A stretch of 64,000 nucleotides of DNA from Gnetum montanum (GCA_015680685.1 MNCI01025327.1:284980-348979), one strand, 5' to 3'; counted from the first letter of the stretch, positions 10,474-21,009 are shown. The notes: a model not told the origin generated them from the letters alone. Program-made: numbers and translations.

Positions 10474-10744
10474 TTCTGAGCCTTACTGATCTCCCAAAAC
10501 TTCATCAAGAGGGTACTCTCAGTTCATCCTGTTGTGACAGGGTCTCCCCTGGGAGGGACATCAACTATAGATACAATTCGAAACCATCACATCAGTATAA
10601 CCCTCGGCAGTTGAACAAACGCGTTAACACATCTAGAAAATATTTTCACTTACCTTCAATTGTGGACTTAGAGGTGCTACCCAAGTTAGAGTCACGAGGG
10701 AAGACTAGTCCCTTATGTGACCAATCTACATGCAATCCACCTTC
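10474..10744. other. Spacer between antisense gene and right repeat array
   Basis: No convincing plus-strand gene; the 104-residue plus frame here has no family features. It would hold the promoter and 5' leader of the antisense gene. No clear TATA box was identified on the minus strand. Confidence 0.35.
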
Positions 10745-10865
10745 GGCCCAGTATGGCCTTAAACTGCCATGACAACCCGGTATGGCCTTAAACTGCCATG
10801 ACGGCCCAGTAAGGCCTTAAACTGCCACCCATGGCCCGGTAAGGCCTTAAACTACCATGCATCCC
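10745..10865 (+). repeat. TTAAACT tandem array, right of the antisense gene
   Basis: Four units of about 27-30 bp with core GGCCTTAAACTGCCATG and spacer CGGCCCAGTA, then a decayed fifth unit (GATGATAAACCACC). The core matches the last two units of the left array (7437-7490) better than the left array matches itself. This fits the antisense gene block having been inserted into one repeat array. Confidence 0.8.
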
Positions 10866-10909
10866 GGTGTGATGATAAACCACCATCATGCATGTACACA
10901 TGATTTAAG

Positions 10910-11705
10910 TTGCCAGAGAACATGGAACAATACCTATTAGCTCTTTCTGCTCTCTGTTTATTGGTAGGAGCAAGCCTGATGGATTGTCAGCGTTTATCCG
11001 CACCGTTAATCATCGATGGACCATATGGAAAAATCATAAGAGAAATCGACATAAACTCCATTAGCTTAGATACATCAACGGAAGACACACTCATAACCTC
11101 GACACAAAAAACGCTAGATAACCACAATGGTATGATAAAATCTCTTAACATAGAAGCTGAAAACATCACCGAAGACCCGTTGACTGAAACCCCCATTGTT
11201 ATGCCTGATGGTGAAACCAAAATATTAAAATTAAGTACATTATTGCAACCTCAACTAGCCAAAAACATAGAAGATGTGCTTTGAAACAACATGAAAGCAT
11301 TTGCTTGGCCTTACACCGACATGCCCGGGTTAGATCCTCGAATCGTCCAACACAACATTATCTTTGATCCAAAATTGAGGCCAATAAAACAAAAGGCACG
11401 AAAGGTTAAACCTGAGGTGGCATTGGCAGTTTGCAATGAGATCACCAAACTTTACTAGGCTAGTTTCATTTGGGTTGTCGATTACGCCGATTGGGTATCC
11501 AACATGGTCATTGTCCCAAAAAAGAATGGAAGTATTCGCTTATGCATTGACTTCCAGGATCTTAAGGTTGCAACCATAAACGATGATTTTCCCCTACCCA
11601 GCATCGATCAACTTGTTGACTCGACCGCTGGACATGCCCTATTATCTTTTATGGATGGCTTCTCAGGATACAATCAGATACGCATTAACCCATGCATTAG
11701 TAGGC
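10910..11705 (+). pseudogene. A reverse transcriptase, N-terminal part only
   Basis: One frame, with stops at 11282 (TGA) and 11456 (TAG), reads through the usual pre-RT segment (DPRIVQHNIIFDP, ITKLY) into RT fingers: VIVPKKNGSIRLCIDFQDL, then DDFPLPSIDQLVD and LSFMDGFSGYNQIRINP. It then ends: the palm with the YxDD catalytic motif and the thumb, roughly 270 residues by comparison with B1, are missing. The TAG at 11456 corresponds to Gln in B1, so it is explained by one C-to-T change. RT would copy element RNA to DNA; this copy cannot. Confidence 0.85.
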
Positions 11706-11762
11706 AATGAGAACCGAAGTCCCTGTCTACTACTTAAGCCATGCATTAGTAGGCAATGAGAA
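11690..11762 (+). repeat. 24-bp direct repeat at the RT deletion junction
   Basis: The identical 24-bp string beginning CCATGCATTAG occurs at 11690-11713 and 11739-11762. The second copy is in its natural RNase H context (HALVGNEK). The first sits exactly where RT is broken. This is a templated-insertion footprint at a repaired deletion. Confidence 0.85.
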
Positions 11763-12684
11763 GAAATACAATGAGGTGGAGAGGTCATGTTTAGCCTTGG
11801 TCTTTTCTCTAAAGAAATGGCGACATTACCTCTTCCATAATCAAGTTAATATAATATGCAAGAATAATGTGCTTAGAGCAATCACCGGAAATATTTACGA
11901 GTCAAGTAGGATAGCCCGTTGGAAAGCCATGATAGCTGAGTTTGACCTACACTACATAGCGCAATCATTAGTTAAGGGTCAAGCCATAGCGAATCAAATG
12001 ACCACGTCACCAACGCACGATCAAGCAACGATAGAGCTAGAATTCCCAGATGAAAATGTAAGTGCAATAGACATAGTACCCAATGACTATGATGCCATTT
12101 TAAACTTTGATAGAGCATCCACCTCTCGAGGGGGAAGTGCTGCCGCTGTCATCGCCTATCCCTCCCGGGAGATCAAACCCTTTGCTTATCGTTTCAACTT
12201 TCGTTGTACCAACAACATAGTAGAGTACGAAGGTCTCCTTAGAGGTCTCATGGCAGCACTAGCTTCAGACATCACACGGCTTGTGGTCAGAGGAGACTCA
12301 CAACTGGTTTTGAACTAAGTCACAAATATTTATACATGCAAAGCGCAACATTTACAACCATACTGTGACTTAGCCAAACATCTAATGAGGCAATTCGAAG
12401 ACATCGATGTGCAACACGTCTTTAGAAATGACAATACCATCGCAGAGGCATTGGCCACATTAGCATTAAACATATCACCTAACATGTTCCATACGTTGCC
12501 AAGCTCCATAATCAACTGCATGAAACCCATAACCGATACGCTCGATACATTGCCAATTGCATCCGTTAGTACAAAACACGCGATAGAATGGTATGACGAC
12601 ATAAAAGAGTACCTTCTACGTGGTGAAACACCACAACACTTAACGAATTCACAAAAAGATGTGGTACGAAAGCGTTCTAAGTAA
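11707..12684 (+). pseudogene. A gypsy RNase H plus archaeal-type RNase H
   Basis: In one frame with a single TAA at 12316. The first part (11707 to about 12000) is the end of gypsy RNase H (VPVYYLSHAL, EVERSCLALVFSLKKWRHYL). The second (about 12090-12480) has the archaeal-type RNase H pattern: FDRAS where FDGAS is usual, TNNIVEYEGLLRGL, GDSQLVLN, then a helix and NTIAEALATLA, with the acidic residues D, E, D visible. The TAA at 12316 stands where VLNQV is expected (CAA to TAA). This dual RNase H supports the Tat assignment. The RNase H start is joined to the RT remnant by the deletion near 11706. Confidence 0.85.
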
Positions 12685-12689
12685 TATGC

Positions 12690-13825
12690 ATTGGTAGGAG
12701 ACGTTGTGTCATCGATCCTACGAAGGCATACTGCTAACATGCGTTGGTAGCACTGATGCCCAAACCATTGTTGAGCAGGTACATGACAGACTATGCAGAG
12801 GGCACATAGCACCTAAGGCAATGGCAACAAAGATAAGACGCTTAGGCTATTATTGGCCACACATGGAATATGACTATCTCTCTAAGGCTAAAACATGCAG
12901 TACCTGTCAAAGACATAGTAATCTAATCCATGTCCCACCAAATGAGTTGCATACAGCACAAACCACATGGCCCTTTCAAAGGTGGGGGTTGGACCTTATC
13001 GGACCAATAACACCCTCATCTTCTGCAGGGCATAGTTTCATCATAACTGCAATAGAATACTTCACGAAGTGGGTAGAAGCTATTCCCCTTCGAAAGACCA
13101 CATCTAAACACGTATGCAACTTCATTCTTGAGAACATTGTGATCCATTTTGGCATCCCCATAACCATCACCACTGACAACAGGCCGTAATTCAGCAGTGC
13201 CGAAACCAAAACTTTCTGTGAAAGTCTGGGGATCAAAAAATCATTTTCATCCCCTTACTACCCTCAAAGAAATGGGCAAGAAGAGGCCACCAACAAAACC
13301 ATCATTACTATACTTAAAAATATTCTTACCCACAGCAAGAGAAGATGGCACAAACAACTGGTATACGCATTGTGGACCTATCGTACTACACATCAGACTT
13401 CAACAGGTAAAATGCCATATAGTCTTGTTTATGGTTCAGAAGTAGTTTTACCTCTAGAATTACAGGTACCATCTTCAAGGATCATACTTTTCAGACTCCT
13501 CGACGAAGGGAAAAATAATGACATGTGCATCATTAACCTAGACTCGGTGGAGGAGGAACGCATACGTGCCCTCGATCAAATTGAATGGTATCAAAAATGA
13601 TAACGACAACGCCATCAGCATGACATTCATAAGTGCCCTATCAAAGAAGGTGACCTTGTACTTAAGGCCGTTTGGGAACACTTGAACAAATTCTCAGCCA
13701 ACTAGGAAGGGCCCTACTTGGTCACCAAAGCATACGACAACGGAGCATTCAAGTTAACTGATATGGAAGGGAATGAGCTAGCAAATCCAACCAATCACTT
13801 GTTCTTGAAACTATTCCATATTTGA
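12690..13825 (+). pseudogene. A integrase
   Basis: A frame shift near 12705 joins it to the RNase H frame. The frame from 12704 to 13600 has one stop, TAA at 13187 (CAA in B1: NGPQFSS). The HHCC zinc-binding domain is seen as VHDRLCRGH ... CSTCQ. The DDE core has D in RWGLDLIGP, D in TTDN and E in NGQEEATNK. The C-terminal part continues past two stops to about 13823 (KEGDLVLKA, GPYLVTKAYDNGAFKL) and ends LFLKLFHI. Integrase inserts the DNA copy into host DNA. All catalytic residues are present in the reading frame despite the stops, so inactivation is by nonsense change. Confidence 0.9.
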
Positions 13826-13839
13826 GTACAAGCTTAGGT

Positions 13840-14225
13840 ACGTGAGAGTCCTGACATCACGACTATAAACTGATACCACAGCTCATCCTGGAATCATGAC
13901 AGTAAACTAATACCATAGAACAGTCCTGGAATCATGACTTAAAACTGATACCACAGCTCGTCCTGGCATCATGACAATAAACTGATACCACATAGTGTTT
14001 GCAATGACAATAAACTAGCACTCGTCCAGTACAACAATAAACTACCACAGTTGCATTCACTAGAGTCCGCTAAGACTATAAACTAGTTTGCCTCTTCACG
14101 GTCCGCTAAGACTAGAAACTGGCAATGCATCGTCCGCCACGATGCTAAACGGGAAATGTCCAATGGGTCATGACACAAAATTAACCCATGATAGTCCACT
14201 AAGACTATAAACTGGCAATTTCATC
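13840..14225 (+). repeat. ATAAACT tandem array after integrase of A
   Basis: Units of about 40 bp (CATGACAATAAACTGATACCA, then CAGCTCGTCCTGGAAT) are followed by shorter units with GTCCGCTAAGACTATAAACT. The TAAACT core links it to the arrays flanking the antisense gene and to the array after integrase in B1 (20700-21005). Confidence 0.8.
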
Positions 14226-15210
14226 TCTGGTTACTCAATCGGTGGCTACATTCAAACCTCATCAGAATCGCTGCATCACTCGCCATCGATCGATCCTAAC
14301 AACATTGCTACCAGCCATATACCATGCCTAAAATCTCATCTGGTGCCTTTGTTTCATCAGTAGCTATTTAAGTCTAAGCTCGCTTACTCACTCATGGTTT
14401 TCTTATCCTCTTGGAGTTGTGTTTGCAAGATGACACTCAGAGGTGTTCGCACAAGAATGCACTTCGTCATAAGCAGTAAGGTGAGACGTTGTTCACAACG
14501 CATGTGACAAGACTAATCAAGCCATTCACTAGTACATCCCCCATTTCATATCCCACCTATCCCTCAACACCTTATACTTGGTTACATCCCAAACACATCC
14601 GATACAGCCTGAAACATCGAACATATCGTTGCATATTGCACCACTCCTAAGCAGTTGCAACCCACAACATGGCATCTAAGCATGAGCATAAGAACACAAA
14701 AAAAAGATGGGACGGTAGTTGCCTTGAAAGCAAACGCTCATGTCTAAAACAATCAAGAAACATCCCATTCCATGGCTTTGGCTCTCCACCAACAGGCTCC
14801 CCCTAAAACACTAAACAAGGGCCCTATTCCTCCAAAGAATGCAACACATCATCACATGGCTTTGGTCTTGCCAACAAGTCCTCTTGGACACTAACTAAGA
14901 GTCTTGTTCCGCCAAAGGACGCACATTGCATGTCTTGATTCCGAGTCTACTAAATAATGGCTATTGACAAGGATCAGCATGATACACACCAGAGCATCCC
15001 CTTTACCAAGCACAATCCCTTAGTCAGTTCTCAATCCCCACAATCTCCATGTCCCTATCTAGCTACAAATTTTACTTCTCCAATCCTAGGTACTATTGAA
15101 CATGGTGTAATGATGTCTAGTCAGGTGGCAAAGGATAAAGTCTCTATCGAGTTGCTTATGGTGGTTTGCACTTCTTTGTCGATGCTTCTCAGGTCGATTC
15201 CTCCAAGCGT
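14226..15210 (+). other. A 3' untranslated region
   Basis: Non-coding between the repeat array and the polypurine tract. It includes a twofold imperfect repeat (CATGGCTTTGG...CCAACA...CTCC) near 14770-14925. The 107-residue plus frame at 14957-15280 runs into the LTR and has no family features. Confidence 0.5.
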
Positions 15211-15227
15211 CAACAAAGAGGGGCCAA
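15211..15227 (+). other. Polypurine tract of A
   Basis: CAACAAAGAGGGGCCAA lies directly before TGAAACACCA of the 3' LTR. B1 and B2 have the same tract in minus orientation next to their LTR starts (after 19302 and 53522), supporting its role as plus-strand primer. Confidence 0.75.
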
Positions 15228-16507
15228 TGAAACACCACAAAATTTCGAGCTTAATACTTCTCCAACAAGAATCGGGCTAAGTCATGACATTTCTCAACAT
15301 GACTAAAAGCTTGAGGGCCCCATAGATAGCTTCAAGCGGAGTTGAACTCAACAAGAAGCAGGTCCCTGGGACCCACAGATGACCACAACGACATCTGGTA
15401 TCAAACATGGCAACTTCGAAGATCAAGATACTTAGTTTTCACCAAGTATACATTTTCAGCGTATACGCCCAGCATATACGCTCAAGTTTACATTCTCAGC
15501 ATATACGCCCAGCATACACATCCACAACGTATACGCCTAGCGTACATGCCTCACAAGTACGCTTAGCCTGTACGACTGATGTATACACCCGGCATACAAT
15601 CCCCGAAGACAGCACGAGACAACACTACAGAGCAAGACTTGGCATAGAGCATCAACTCACATGGACAGAGCAATCATCAGGTGTTGACATCATGCATCTT
15701 GGAGTCTATACGCTGAGCATATACATCTTGCATGCCCAACGTATACGCTCAGTAAACACAGCGTATACGCCCAGCGTATATGCCCAGCATATCCAGCGTA
15801 TATGCTTAGCATATACATCGTATACGCCCAACGTATATGCCTAGAGTCTATGCCCACCAGATACAGCGTATACGCCCAACGTATACGCCCAGTAGATGTA
15901 GCACATTGTACACTTGTAAAATTTTATTCTTTCGCACCTGGTCAATGCGCCATGTGTCACCCAACCCGAGTCTAATGTTTAAACCTATATAAAAACCCTG
16001 ATTTTTCATTAGATCGGGGTTGGCAATTTTGAGCAAACCAGAGAGAAAAATAGAGACGCTAAGAACCAGAGCAGAGAACCTTGTACGCTGGACCTCAACC
16101 CTATACACTGAGCATACAGCCTCTACGCTATGCCTGCAGTTTGAACCAGCACACTCTCATCCCTGCATCCACCAGGGCTATTCGTCCGCCTTGTGTGAAA
16201 GCCACAACTGCGTTAGACCGGTGCATTCTAACTCTCACTTTGTAATAATATTGCTGCATTTTCTTTCTAAAATCCGATACAATTTTTCATTAATTTTTGC
16301 ATGTTTACTGTTTATGCCCTCGTACGTTTACGCTCTTTTTACACCAGTTACGCTGTTTACGTTTCGTTTTACATCTATTACGCCGTTCACATATAACCCA
16401 GCATATAGCACATCGGTGTACGTTTGGGGAAATCCTTGCTTGATCCGCTTGCAGACCACTCAAGGTACTCTACCTTTGTTAATTCCAGCTTGCCCTCAAG
16501 CGAAGGT
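15228..16507 (+). repeat. A 3' LTR, truncated at right end
   Basis: Homologous to 731-2036 along its whole length. It stops at an ambiguous base (16508) where the 5' LTR continues for about 80 bp more. It carries the GTATAC repeat array and a good TATA box. The O1 sequence that resumes at 16509 is also missing about 110 bp by comparison with O2, so either a deletion or an assembly join occurred here. Confidence 0.85.
15986..15995 (+). promoter_or_regulatory. TATA box in 3' LTR of A
   Basis: TATATAAAAA in AACCTATATAAAAACCC, a few bases before the hairpin. The 5' LTR has TGTATGAAAA at the same place, so only this copy retains a recognisable core promoter. Confidence 0.6.
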
Positions 16508-16508
16508 N

Positions 16509-17674
16509 AAAGTGGACACTCTGGAGTACATTTGATACTTTTCATTGAACAGTTCTAGCATCGTACTCCACCTCCTGATGGTTTTCAGTTCTAAGGACCG
16601 GTACCAGCTCTCTGCTTCCTTGTTGAGTGTCCTTGGAAACAACTTAAGTTTTTGCCACTCATTTTCTATGTTCTGCAAGGCGTAGGCATCGTGGAATGCC
16701 TGTAAATGATTTTGCGGATCTGCATTGTATCCCCCTTCAAATTGTGGGATATTGTTCATGTCTAAGCGTTTGATCTGACTATCTTTTAAATGCCTTGTAG
16801 GAATCCTAACAGCCTCCTTTATGTCAAGCATACTTCGGGTTGCAAGTAGGGGCTCGTCATGATCATCTCTTTCATGATGCCTATGATGTTTTCGTTGTTC
16901 CCTACTCTCCCTACGTTCATGTCCTTGTCCTCTCTCTCAACTTTCTCATCGAGGTCTTTCATTTTTTCTACCTTTATCCTCTCTATTGTGTTCTTGCTAG
17001 TTGCACCCAGATGTGGAAGGAGAGGGTGAGTGATGTGAAGAAGGGGAAGAAGAAGGAGAACCATCACCGTGGCGATGTTCCCTACCTTCTCTTTGGCTGC
17101 ATTGGCCCCGATCGTGGTGATGATCAAAGTGCCTATCCTTAGCGTGAGTGGTTGTTCCCTCTATGAACAGCTGGTGTTCACGAGCATCAAAACCAATGTT
17201 ATGTATCATTGATCATAGGTTCTGATACCCAGCCTCCTCACTATCATTAGGAAGGGGAACATCTCCAATTTTGCTAAGGACATGCAGGGCTTTGCCCTTC
17301 AAAAAAGTATGTTGACTCTCCTGCCTTAAGTCCCTCATACGTTGTGCATTTGTGGGATAATAATCCCTCATGTCAAAATCATCCACAACATATTCAACGA
17401 ATAGTTCTTACATGCCAATCTGTGCCAAGGCATGAAAGAGCATGTTCGAGACTAATTGCTACGAGGGTAACATAATGTTACCTTGCAAATCTCTCCAGTG
17501 CATCTGTTCATCTTGATGGAGAATAAAATTAAAGTTGGGAATATACTCATCAGGATGAGTATATTTCATCTTGTATTGTTGAGGACTTGGCTGATTTTGG
17601 TTATGTGTTTTATGTTGCCGACTGTCTCGTGTATGATCCTTAGGTGGCGAATTGCTCTTATGAGAAGAAGGCAT
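16509..17674 (-). pseudogene. gag: O1 gag, N-terminal and core part
   Basis: On the minus strand the first frame (17674 to about 17459) begins MPSSHKSNSPP and contains YTHPDEYIPNFNF and HWRDLQGNIMLP, matching O2 (YKHPDDYVPNFTF, QWRDMEGNIILP). After a degraded Ser/His-rich middle (17209-16819), the retrotransposon gag domain reads IPQFEGGYNADPQNHLQAF, WQKLKLFPRTL, AESWYRSLE and IRRWSTMLELF (16831 to 16509). Stops and frame shifts separate these blocks. The domain is cut by the insertion of A; the rest of gag is at 1-722. Confidence 0.8.
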
Positions 17675-17797
17675 TTTTATCGATGTGCTAATTCACTGTT
17701 ATAAAATTCTTGTTAATTAATTAACCCAAAGGTTCATTAAGGTTTACAACGATGTGAGTGATATCCTTTATGTTCTATTCAGCGCACAAACACTTAG

Positions 17798-17815
17798 TCC
17801 CCAGCAACGGCACCA
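17798..17815 (-). other. O1 primer-binding site
   Basis: On the minus strand TGGTGCCGTTGCTGGGGA follows the LTR end. O2 has the less mutated TGGCGCCGTTGCTAGGGAC at 59270-59252. TGGCGCCGTTGC is a common primer site of plant LTR retrotransposons. Confidence 0.75.
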
Positions 17816-17816
17816 A

Positions 17817-18785
17817 TGATGAGTGGCGAGGTACCCCTACACTCAACCATATGAAATGAGTGTAGCATGCGTGATCCAGTTGAACTCCATAGACTAAATG
17901 CCTACACACCCCATGGAACACTTGGGGTTAATTATTCGTTGTCTTCCTAGACTTACTTGTGTTTGTCACGGTGTATGGTTAAGTAAGTCCGAGGTATATG
18001 ATTTTTATAGTTTTTAATGTTTTTCTCGTATGCTATCGAGGTGAAGGGTTGAGAAACTAGCTAACTCTAACTACGGACTAATTCTAAATTAACTAGCATC
18101 AGCATCCATTCCCACTTACCGTACACACCCTGAACTATGCAACTATGGCTACCAAACACTAATCATTACTGGGATCACCACACGTAATGCACATGCTCGA
18201 AGTGGTCGTACTGAGGCACTTAACTAGCCTAAGCGTGATGAGCAGCTGATTCCTTGACTACCCGTACACATCCATAGATGCTCGTAATCAAGTCGTACTC
18301 ATCCCGCGTTCTAGGAGTTGAGGGTGAGAGAGACTAATTAAAATGAGTAGCTGATGCCTTGATTAGCCATACACATTCGTCAATGCTCGTAATCAAGTCG
18401 TACTCATCCCACACTACTATAGGTAATAAATAACAAGTAGGAAATAACATGTAATAAACCTATTCCATGCACTGCAAGGTTTATCCACAAAGCTCGTCTT
18501 TATTGTCGTACACAACTTGCATTCAAGTACAAAGCTGCTCGAATAAAGATCTGTTCACTTGGGGACTCCTACTGCGGGCACATGGAAAATATTCTATCTC
18601 TGGGGTGATCAATCCATCAGAGTTTTTCTACTTTTAGCTTATGATTGGAAATAAGGGGAGTTCCACCTCTTATTTATAGATTTGGCAATGAATTGTGATA
18701 TCACAAGGGACGACGTGATATCGCATACGTGATATCGCAGGGGATGTGATATCCTGACCCATGCGATATCGTGTCTCATCATCCA
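17817..18785 (-). repeat. O1 LTR (5' LTR of the minus-strand element)
   Basis: On the minus strand it starts TGGATGATGAG at 18785 and ends ACTCATCA at 17817, i.e. TG...CA. It aligns with the O2 LTR (59272-60171) over GGGTACCT..., ATCATATACCTCGG-like and TATAAATAAGAGG blocks. A TATAAATA box lies at 18678-18671 (minus). Upstream of it in U3 are five GATATC palindromes (18695-18772). The flank TGCAT (18786-18790) is the candidate target-site copy, inside an LTR of B1. Confidence 0.8.
18695..18775. repeat. GATATC palindromic repeats in O1 U3
   Basis: Five copies of GATATC in contexts such as CGTGATATCGCA occur within 80 bp, about 20-100 bp upstream of the TATA box in element orientation. O2 lacks them but has a different repeat, GCATCGACGCAGCCG-like, in the same place. 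This suggests rapidly changing U3 enhancer repeats. Confidence 0.65.
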
Positions 18786-19301
18786 TGCATTAAGGATGAA
18801 GTAGGGCAGATATCCTACAGGATTGAGTTGTTGTCAATCTACATCTTGGGTGCCTGATCAATCTTCTCAAGGCCTACTACACTATGTAGCATAGCATAGC
18901 GTAGCAGGTCTCACAATTAGAAAACTTGCCGAATTGTTTAGTCCATCCTAAACACCTTCGATAACTCCTAGCATGGTCCCTAGGTAGACTGTCAACTGGG
19001 TCAAGTGTCAAGCTGGGTAAGCTAAGGGTGTAGCAAGCCTATCAGCCCAGGAGATAGAAAATTTGCCAAACTATATGATCTACCCTGGTGTCTCTTTCAT
19101 GTAGACTGGCCTTATGACTGGGTGCTACATTGACTATGCTGCAGAGGTTGGCAGGCAAGCTCCAAAGTAACTTTGTAGGTGTTAGGATTTCCATGGTGCC
19201 ATATTCTCTGCACGGTTCAACATGACACCACGCTTGCAAAGATCCCTGCCCAAATTTTGAGACTATTGAATCATGAGAGCACTAAAATTTATGGTGTTTC
19301 A
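18786..19301 (-). repeat. B1 3' LTR, truncated by O1
   Basis: On the minus strand it begins TGAAACACCAT at 19301 after the polypurine tract (about 19302-19318). It is homologous to 52990-53521 in B2. Near 18880-18910 it contains TAGCATAGCATAGCGTAGC, a short repeat similar in style to that of LTR A. The far end is replaced by the O1 LTR at 18785. Confidence 0.75.
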
Positions 19302-20690
19302 ATGGCTCCTCTTTGTTGACATCTGGAGGATTTGCCTAAGAGACGTCAACAAAGAATACAAAACACCATGAAGAACCAGACATCATCACCGCTTTTTAGC
19401 ACTTGCTTGGATGGCACCCTGCTATGTTTGAGAGTGCTTAGAGGGTGATGTAGAATAAGGGAGCAAGGAATGGGTTCAAGGGAACACATTTGGGGAAGAA
19501 ATGAATGCAAAATGTGATGCTTTGAAACACTGTTGTCATAGCATGATCCCTTATTAGAGTGCTTATGAGAGGGTTAGCATGCATGGATGTCTTTTTTTTA
19601 TGGCCTTTGACCTCTTATCAGAGTGCTTGGAGATGGTCGATTTATGGTCAGAGAGAGTATAAAGTAGCTATTGTTCCATTTTTTTTAAGCACTTGTCTTT
19701 TTTTTTTGTTTCTTTTTTTTGCACATCCACATTCACCTGGAGACAACATTGTCGTTGCCATAGGATAGGTGTTTCCTCCCTAGGATGAGCTGTGTTATAT
19801 CCATGTGGGGCTTTGACATGTCTACAGAGGCTTCCCATGGGATGAGTTGTATTACGTCCACCATGGACTTGGCAGTTGGGCATGTGAAAGGGCTTTGTGC
19901 ATTGGGAAAGCATGTAAAGGGGATATAGGAAGCTACAAGTGTAGGGAATGGGGATTAAGTTAGCTAAAAAGAGTAGTGTATGCACTCTCAAGTAGCTAGG
20001 CTAATCAAAGCGAGTGCTTTGGAGCAATGTAGTGTCTTGCTCTTGTGGTGAAATGCATCCCTGAATGACACTATCTTGGCTTTTACCCTGCAAACACAAC
20101 AGAGAGAAAACTAAAAAAAGCAACAATGAAATAAAGTGAGGGCAAAGTTCTGCTTGCTCTGGACACTACTTGGGTGGCAAGTGGTGTGTCTGACATGCAC
20201 GATGTCCAAAGCAGGAAGGCCAACATGGGTTTTGATGGCAACAGGCCAAAAAGGTTAGCACCGAATAGGCTAGGAGCAGTGGTGATGTAGGTGCTCAGGA
20301 TTTCTCACCCAAGGCAAACATCATGCAGTCCAACTGCAAGGTGAGAAACCTAACAGCTAAACATATTTTGGGCTCTGATGATGGTGAGGGATGGAGAATG
20401 GCAACCTTGTGGCTGGGCCACAATAGTGCTGGGACTCCAACAGTAAGTGCTGACGACAAGAGCTATTGCCAAGATGACTGGCTATGGTAGCGGTAGCTCT
20501 AGAAGTTCAGCAAGATGCCAAATGACATCTCTGGAAGATCAACAATATGCTAGAGGTGGTGATGCTGCATGTGTTCCAGAGGGTTTTTCCTTTAGCAACA
20601 TGAACTACATCCTGGAACTACAACGTCCCACCCCGTGTTGTCCAAGAAGTTTGAAATTGTGCACGCTTGCTTGTTCATAAGAGTCACATG
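19302..20690 (-). other. B1 3' non-coding region
   Basis: No coding domain. It aligns with B2 from 53522 to 54500 along most of its length (up to 20280). Poly-T tracts near 19680-19715 occur in both copies. The short ORFs on either strand are not conserved. Confidence 0.6.
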
Positions 20691-20699
20691 TGTGGGCTG

Positions 20700-21005
20700 G
20701 GAGGCATTGCACTATGAACCTAGTTTAAGGTCTTAGTAGACCATCGGATGTGCTAATTTAAGGTCCTAGAAGACTGTGTTGTGCCATTTTAAGGTCCCAT
20801 CAGACCATTGTACTAGTTTAACGTCATAGCAGACAGTGGATGGCTAGTTTAAGGTCGTAGAGGACCAATGTATGGGTGCTAGTTTTACGTCATAGCCCAA
20901 TGACATGCTATGCCAGTTTAATGTCATAGCGGATGTTTTGTGCTAGTCTACAATCATAGTGGACTATCTGTGCTAGTTTTACATTGTAGCGGACGTGTTG
21001 GCTTA
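20700..21005 (-). repeat. TTAAACT array after integrase of B1
   Basis: On the minus strand about eight to ten units of roughly 30 bp with cores such as CTATGACGTTAAACTAG and GACCTTAAA. The core TGACGTTAAACTA is the same as in the left array of A (6988-7365), although the two elements are otherwise diverged. B2 has lost this array through a deletion of about 740 bp. Confidence 0.8.
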
Positions 21006-21009
21006 CCTT

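Larger units (their letters stand above)
731..16507 (+). mobile_element. A: Tat-like Ty3/gypsy retrotransposon nested in O1
   Basis: Two long direct repeats (731-2118 and 15228-16507) both start TGAAACACCA. A primer-site-like sequence follows the first and a purine-rich tract precedes the second. Between them, in order: gag, protease, RT, gypsy RNase H, archaeal-type RNase H and integrase, all on the plus strand. The extra archaeal-type RNase H is a known hallmark of the Tat branch of plant Ty3/gypsy elements. Every gene is broken, and RT has lost its core. An antisense multi-exon gene lies between protease and RT. The right end is cut at an ambiguous base (16508), so the last roughly 80 bp of the 3' LTR and the target-site copy are missing. 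Confidence 0.9.
1..18785 (-). mobile_element. O1: minus-strand Ty3/gypsy-type LTR retrotransposon, split by a nested element
   Basis: Read on the minus strand this element runs from its LTR (18785 down to 17817) through a primer-binding site (about 17815-17798) and gag (17674 to 16509), then resumes at 722 and leaves the window at position 1. The block 731-16507 is a later plus-strand element inserted inside gag. Continuity is shown by the second copy O2 (56800-60171), where sequences matching 640-722 and 16509-16600 lie about 120 bp apart in one gag gene. The protease and polymerase parts would lie left of the window. The class is inferred from gag and LTR structure; the lineage is not resolved. 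Confidence 0.8.

Noticed and set aside
12330-12812. 160-residue minus-strand ORF
   Set aside because: Lies opposite the archaeal-type RNase H and integrase of A; composition and lack of conservation indicate a shadow.
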